The position numbers and the translations under genes are program-made. A stretch of DNA of 64,000 bases from Chlorogloeopsis fritschii PCC 6912 (GTDB lineage: Bacteria > Cyanobacteriota > Cyanobacteriia > Cyanobacteriales > Nostocaceae): NCBI RefSeq assembly GCF_000317285.1, contig NZ_AJLN01000145.1, forward strand, positions 88,080-152,079, in the 5' to 3' direction. Every line of letters starts with the position of its first letter. Positions within the stretch are counted from its first letter, which is position 1. Under the pieces are notes generated by a model. It saw only the letters and a program-made list of their open reading frames with translations, did not search any database and had not been told where the DNA came from. Shown here in pieces: positions 61,602-64,000 of the stretch.

Positions 61602-62351
61602 TTAATTAAAGTGGCTCAAAACCACCTCTAACCTCAACCACCGTTCTTGTAGTACCCCTGCCAGCGCTCTTAAACCCCACACTTCGCTACGATGATGCCC
61701 AACCGCGATCGCTCCGATTTGAGTTTCTTGTATCGCCTCCTCGGCTGGCTGTCGTAACTGCCCGGTTATGTAAATATCAGCACCACGCTCTGCTGCTTCA
61801 CGTACCAGTAAATCTGTCATTGCACCAACAACAGCAACACGCTTTACTTTCTCACAAACTGTTGTACGTACTTGCTCTGTTCCACCAAATACCTGACTTA
61901 CACAACTACATAAGCTCTCAAAACTTTGAGTTGGGATTTCTCCTAGCATCCCGATCGCTCTATTTTCTTTCTCTCCCAAAACTTCTAAACCAGACATATT
62001 TAATACTTGTGCCAACCGGGGATTAAAACCAATTGTTAAGCGTTCGTCAAATGGCAGATGGTAAGAAATTACGCCAATATCAGGTGGAAGTTGCCCTGGT
62101 TGGAGTTTCCAAGGACGATGTAAAAAAAGCGCGTCTAAATTTTGAGCGATCGCCCATTCCTGTAGTTGTGTCTCAGGTTCTAGTGCTAATCCTAATCGTC
62201 TGATAGAACGTGATGATGGTAAGTATATGCCTCCCTTTTCCACTTCCGGAAAACGCTCAACAGCGAAGAACCGGTTGAGAAATTCTGCTATCTCTTCTAA
62301 AAAAATGAGATAGCTTTGGCGTTTTGGCGTAGTCTCGGTTTTAATCTCCAT
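61602..62351 (-). CDS. NIF3-like / GTP cyclohydrolase 1 type 2-like metal-binding protein
   Basis: 249 aa. The NIF3 family of hexameric proteins carries a dinuclear metal site built from His and Glu/Asp residues; here HRPWKLQ, SYHLPFDERL, VVGAMTDLLVREAAERGADIYIT and AVGHHRSE supply likely ligands. The role is uncertain (proposed in metal handling, DNA or GTP metabolism). Start chosen at ATG 62351 because the ATG at 62381 is only 15 bp from the divergent amidase start, leaving no room for promoters. The first residues are polar, so either is possible. Confidence 0.85.
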   Translation of the reverse strand: MEIKTETTPKRQSYLIFLEEIAEFLNRFFAVERFPEVEKGGIYLPSSRSIRRLGLALEPETQLQEWAIAQNLDALFLHRPWKLQPGQLPPDIGVISYHLPFDERLTIGFNPRLAQVLNMSGLEVLGEKENRAIGMLGEIPTQSFESLCSCVSQVFGGTEQVRTTVCEKVKRVAVVGAMTDLLVREAAERGADIYITGQLRQPAEEAIQETQIGAIAVGHHRSEVWGLRALAGVLQERWLRLEVVLSHFN

Positions 62352-62396
62352 CTTTATGTTTTGCAAATGTCGGTATAACATACACCCAATAAAATT

Positions 62397-63890
62397 ATGA
62401 GCGATCTAGTTTTTACGCCTGCCCATCAGCTTGCTCAAATGATCCGCGATCGCGTTGTTTCTGCGGTTGAAGTGCTGGATGCCCATTTAGTACAAATTGC
62501 CAAACATAACTCTAAACTTAACGCCATCTGCACGCTAGATGAAGAACGTGCCCGCCAACAAGCCAAACAAGCGGATGAAGCTTTAGCAAAAGGTGAAATT
62601 TGGGGTGTCCTTCATGGTGTACCCATTACGATTAAAGATATTTTCGAGACGGCAGGATTGCGTACCACAGCGGGTTACATTCCCCTCAAAGACTACGTTC
62701 CTCAGCAAGATGCCACGGTTGTAGCAAGGTTGCGGGCAGTTGGAGCAGTCATTCTCGGCAAAACGAATATGGCGGAACTGGCTGGTGATTTTCAGAGTAC
62801 AAATTCTCTGTTTCCACGGGTAAATAATCCCTGGAATCTTGACTACACAGCGGGCGGCAGTTCTGGAGGGAGTGCTGCTGCGGTTGCAGCTGGACTTTCA
62901 CCGTTAGATATCGGTAATGATATTGCAGGTTCCATTCGCCAGCCTGCTCATTTCTGTGGCGTCTACGGCTTGAAGCCAACCGATCGCCGCATCTCCACAG
63001 TCGGAATGATTCCAGAAGTACCGGGAATGCCATACTGTCTGCGGCAAATGATGACTGTGGGATGTTTCGCGCGATCGCTCGAAGACATTCGACTCTGTTT
63101 TTCATTAATAGCAGGTGCCGATTTGCGTCGCCCTGATGTGCCACCAATTTCGCTTGATATACCCTCTGGGAAAACTTTGCGAGAACTCAAAATTGCCTGG
63201 ATTGACGAATGGACAGAAGTACCTGTTGCTGTTGAAATTCGAGATACAATACAAGCGATCGCACAAAAGCTTTCTCAAGCGGGTGCCCAAATTGAACGCT
63301 GGCTACCTAGAAACTTTGAGCTATCAAAAATACTGAACCTCTACGGGCGGATGGCTGCATACATCAACATCTACGCTCAACCGATAAATCGATATAATTT
63401 ACGTCGCAGTTGGCAGCAGATTTTTCGTACTGCAACCCAAGGCGACAAAGAACTTCGCAAATTGGGGGATTTCAGTCGTCTCTTACCTGAGCTATTAAAC
63501 CCAAGACTAAAAGGGTATTTTGAGACTCTCACCGAGCGCGATCGCTTCATTGCCCAAATTGACGAAGCACTAGAACCGTGGGATGTGTGGCTAACTCCTG
63601 TAGCAGCAACCCCTGCCTTTACCCATCGCCCAGCTTGGAATGCCATTGATATTGAGGGTAAGTCTTATCCTCATGGAGTTGCCAACGGTGCTTACACTAT
63701 GCCTTTTAATTTGAGCAGCCATCCTGCTGTGGTGATTCCCATTGGGCAAACCCAGAATGGTTTACCGATTGGACTGCAAATTATTGGCAAGCGATGGCGT
63801 GAGATGGAATTGTTGGCGATCGCTCAGGAACTCAATCGGGCGATCGGTGAATTTAAAAGTCCATTGGGTTATTATACCGTTTCACTTTAA
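62397..63890 (+). CDS. Amidase signature (AS) family enzyme
   Basis: 497 aa. The catalytic triad of the amidase-signature family is present: Lys80 (TIKDIFE), cis-Ser155 in GGSSGGS and nucleophile Ser179 in DIAGSIRQPA. The family hydrolyses amides, nitrile-derived amides or peptides; the GatA-like relative usually sits with gatB/C, not here. No signal peptide, so cytosolic. Substrate unknown. ATG start with no clear Shine-Dalgarno. Confidence 0.92.
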   Translation: MSDLVFTPAHQLAQMIRDRVVSAVEVLDAHLVQIAKHNSKLNAICTLDEERARQQAKQADEALAKGEIWGVLHGVPITIKDIFETAGLRTTAGYIPLKDYVPQQDATVVARLRAVGAVILGKTNMAELAGDFQSTNSLFPRVNNPWNLDYTAGGSSGGSAAAVAAGLSPLDIGNDIAGSIRQPAHFCGVYGLKPTDRRISTVGMIPEVPGMPYCLRQMMTVGCFARSLEDIRLCFSLIAGADLRRPDVPPISLDIPSGKTLRELKIAWIDEWTEVPVAVEIRDTIQAIAQKLSQAGAQIERWLPRNFELSKILNLYGRMAAYINIYAQPINRYNLRRSWQQIFRTATQGDKELRKLGDFSRLLPELLNPRLKGYFETLTERDRFIAQIDEALEPWDVWLTPVAATPAFTHRPAWNAIDIEGKSYPHGVANGAYTMPFNLSSHPAVVIPIGQTQNGLPIGLQIIGKRWREMELLAIAQELNRAIGEFKSPLGYYTVSL

Positions 63891-63905
63891 GACCACAAAT
63901 CGTAG

Positions 63906-63969
63906 GGTGGGCATTGCCCGTAAAAGGCCATCTAGTAAACATTTTAGATAGTGGTGAGCAATGCCCACC
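63906..63969. repeat. Hairpin repeat GGTGGGCATTGC ... GCAATGCCCACC
   Basis: Perfect 12-bp arms with a 40-nt loop that itself contains ATCTA ... TAGAT, just after the amidase stop codon. It is probably a palindromic repeat, possibly a weak terminator. Confidence 0.7.
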
Positions 63970-64000
63970 TTACAGAAAACCGCTGTAAAAGGTGATTCAG

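Noticed and set aside
62397..63890. GatA subunit of the Glu-tRNA(Gln) amidotransferase
   Set aside because: The amidase signature is shared, but there are no gatB/gatC neighbours and the sequence outside the signature looks like a general amidase; not proven either way.

Overview
This window looks like chromosomal DNA from a filamentous, probably heterocyst-forming cyanobacterium (Nostocales type). The signs are frequent GCGATCGC (HIP1) octamers, heptameric GGGGCTA tandem repeats and other intergenic repeat families typical of these genomes, cyanobacterial/plastid families (DUF2499/Ycf49-like, DUF3593, GH100 invertase, SLH-type porin) and a SphR-SphS-PhoU phosphate module. I saw no tRNA, rRNA, CRISPR array or intact transposon. 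The species cannot be named from the sequence alone.

Layout. 0-10 kb, almost all minus strand: a Uma2 nuclease, FtsH, a class IV aminotransferase that seems to start at an ATT codon, a hypothetical exported protein, a sugar-hydrolase pair (GH63/MGH1-like enzyme split by a frameshift, then a GH100 invertase), a lipobox-bearing methyltransferase and a small outer-membrane protein. 10-17 kb: a transport locus (glycerate kinase, atypical sensor kinase, SLC13 permease) divergent from an SLH porin, with Pho-box-like repeats between. 17-28 kb: GlsB-type membrane protein, TamB, L,D-transpeptidase, a Pro/Thr-repeat protein, dGTPase and an NCS2 permease. 28-32 kb: a two-gene acyl unit, a KAS III-like enzyme followed by a fatty acyl-AMP ligase fused to a carrier domain. 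32-39 kb: housekeeping genes (Fe-S aldo/keto reductase, bifunctional nuclease, riboflavin synthase, M23 peptidase, BirA, PgeF). 39-43 kb: aquaporin and an orphan TAXI binding protein that share an upstream 11-bp-period repeat box, then a degenerate receiver protein.

43-50 kb is a stress/electrophile-type region. It has AraC, Crp/Fnr and MarR regulators, a divergent two-domain ABM monooxygenase, an SDR (with the remnant of a second SDR in front), an Old Yellow Enzyme, rubrerythrin under a double palindromic operator, and an MFS exporter. Matching palindromes in front of marR and crp suggest one regulator controls both. 50-56 kb: DUF5519 protein, apiosidase-like GH140, CsaB pyruvyl transferase, DUF2499/DUF3593, HisA and a 1.36-kb gap with two tiny related basic ORFs. 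56-64 kb: SphR-SphS-PhoU, an M15 dipeptidase, tandem TspO proteins, a NIF3-like protein and an amidase.

The least explained parts are the FAAL-ACP/KAS III pair, the MarR-centred operator pair, the 11-bp repeat boxes, the lipobox methyltransferase, the Glu-substituted receiver and the tiny ORF pair. Two frameshifts fall in runs of seven A, so sequencing error must be excluded before either is called biological.
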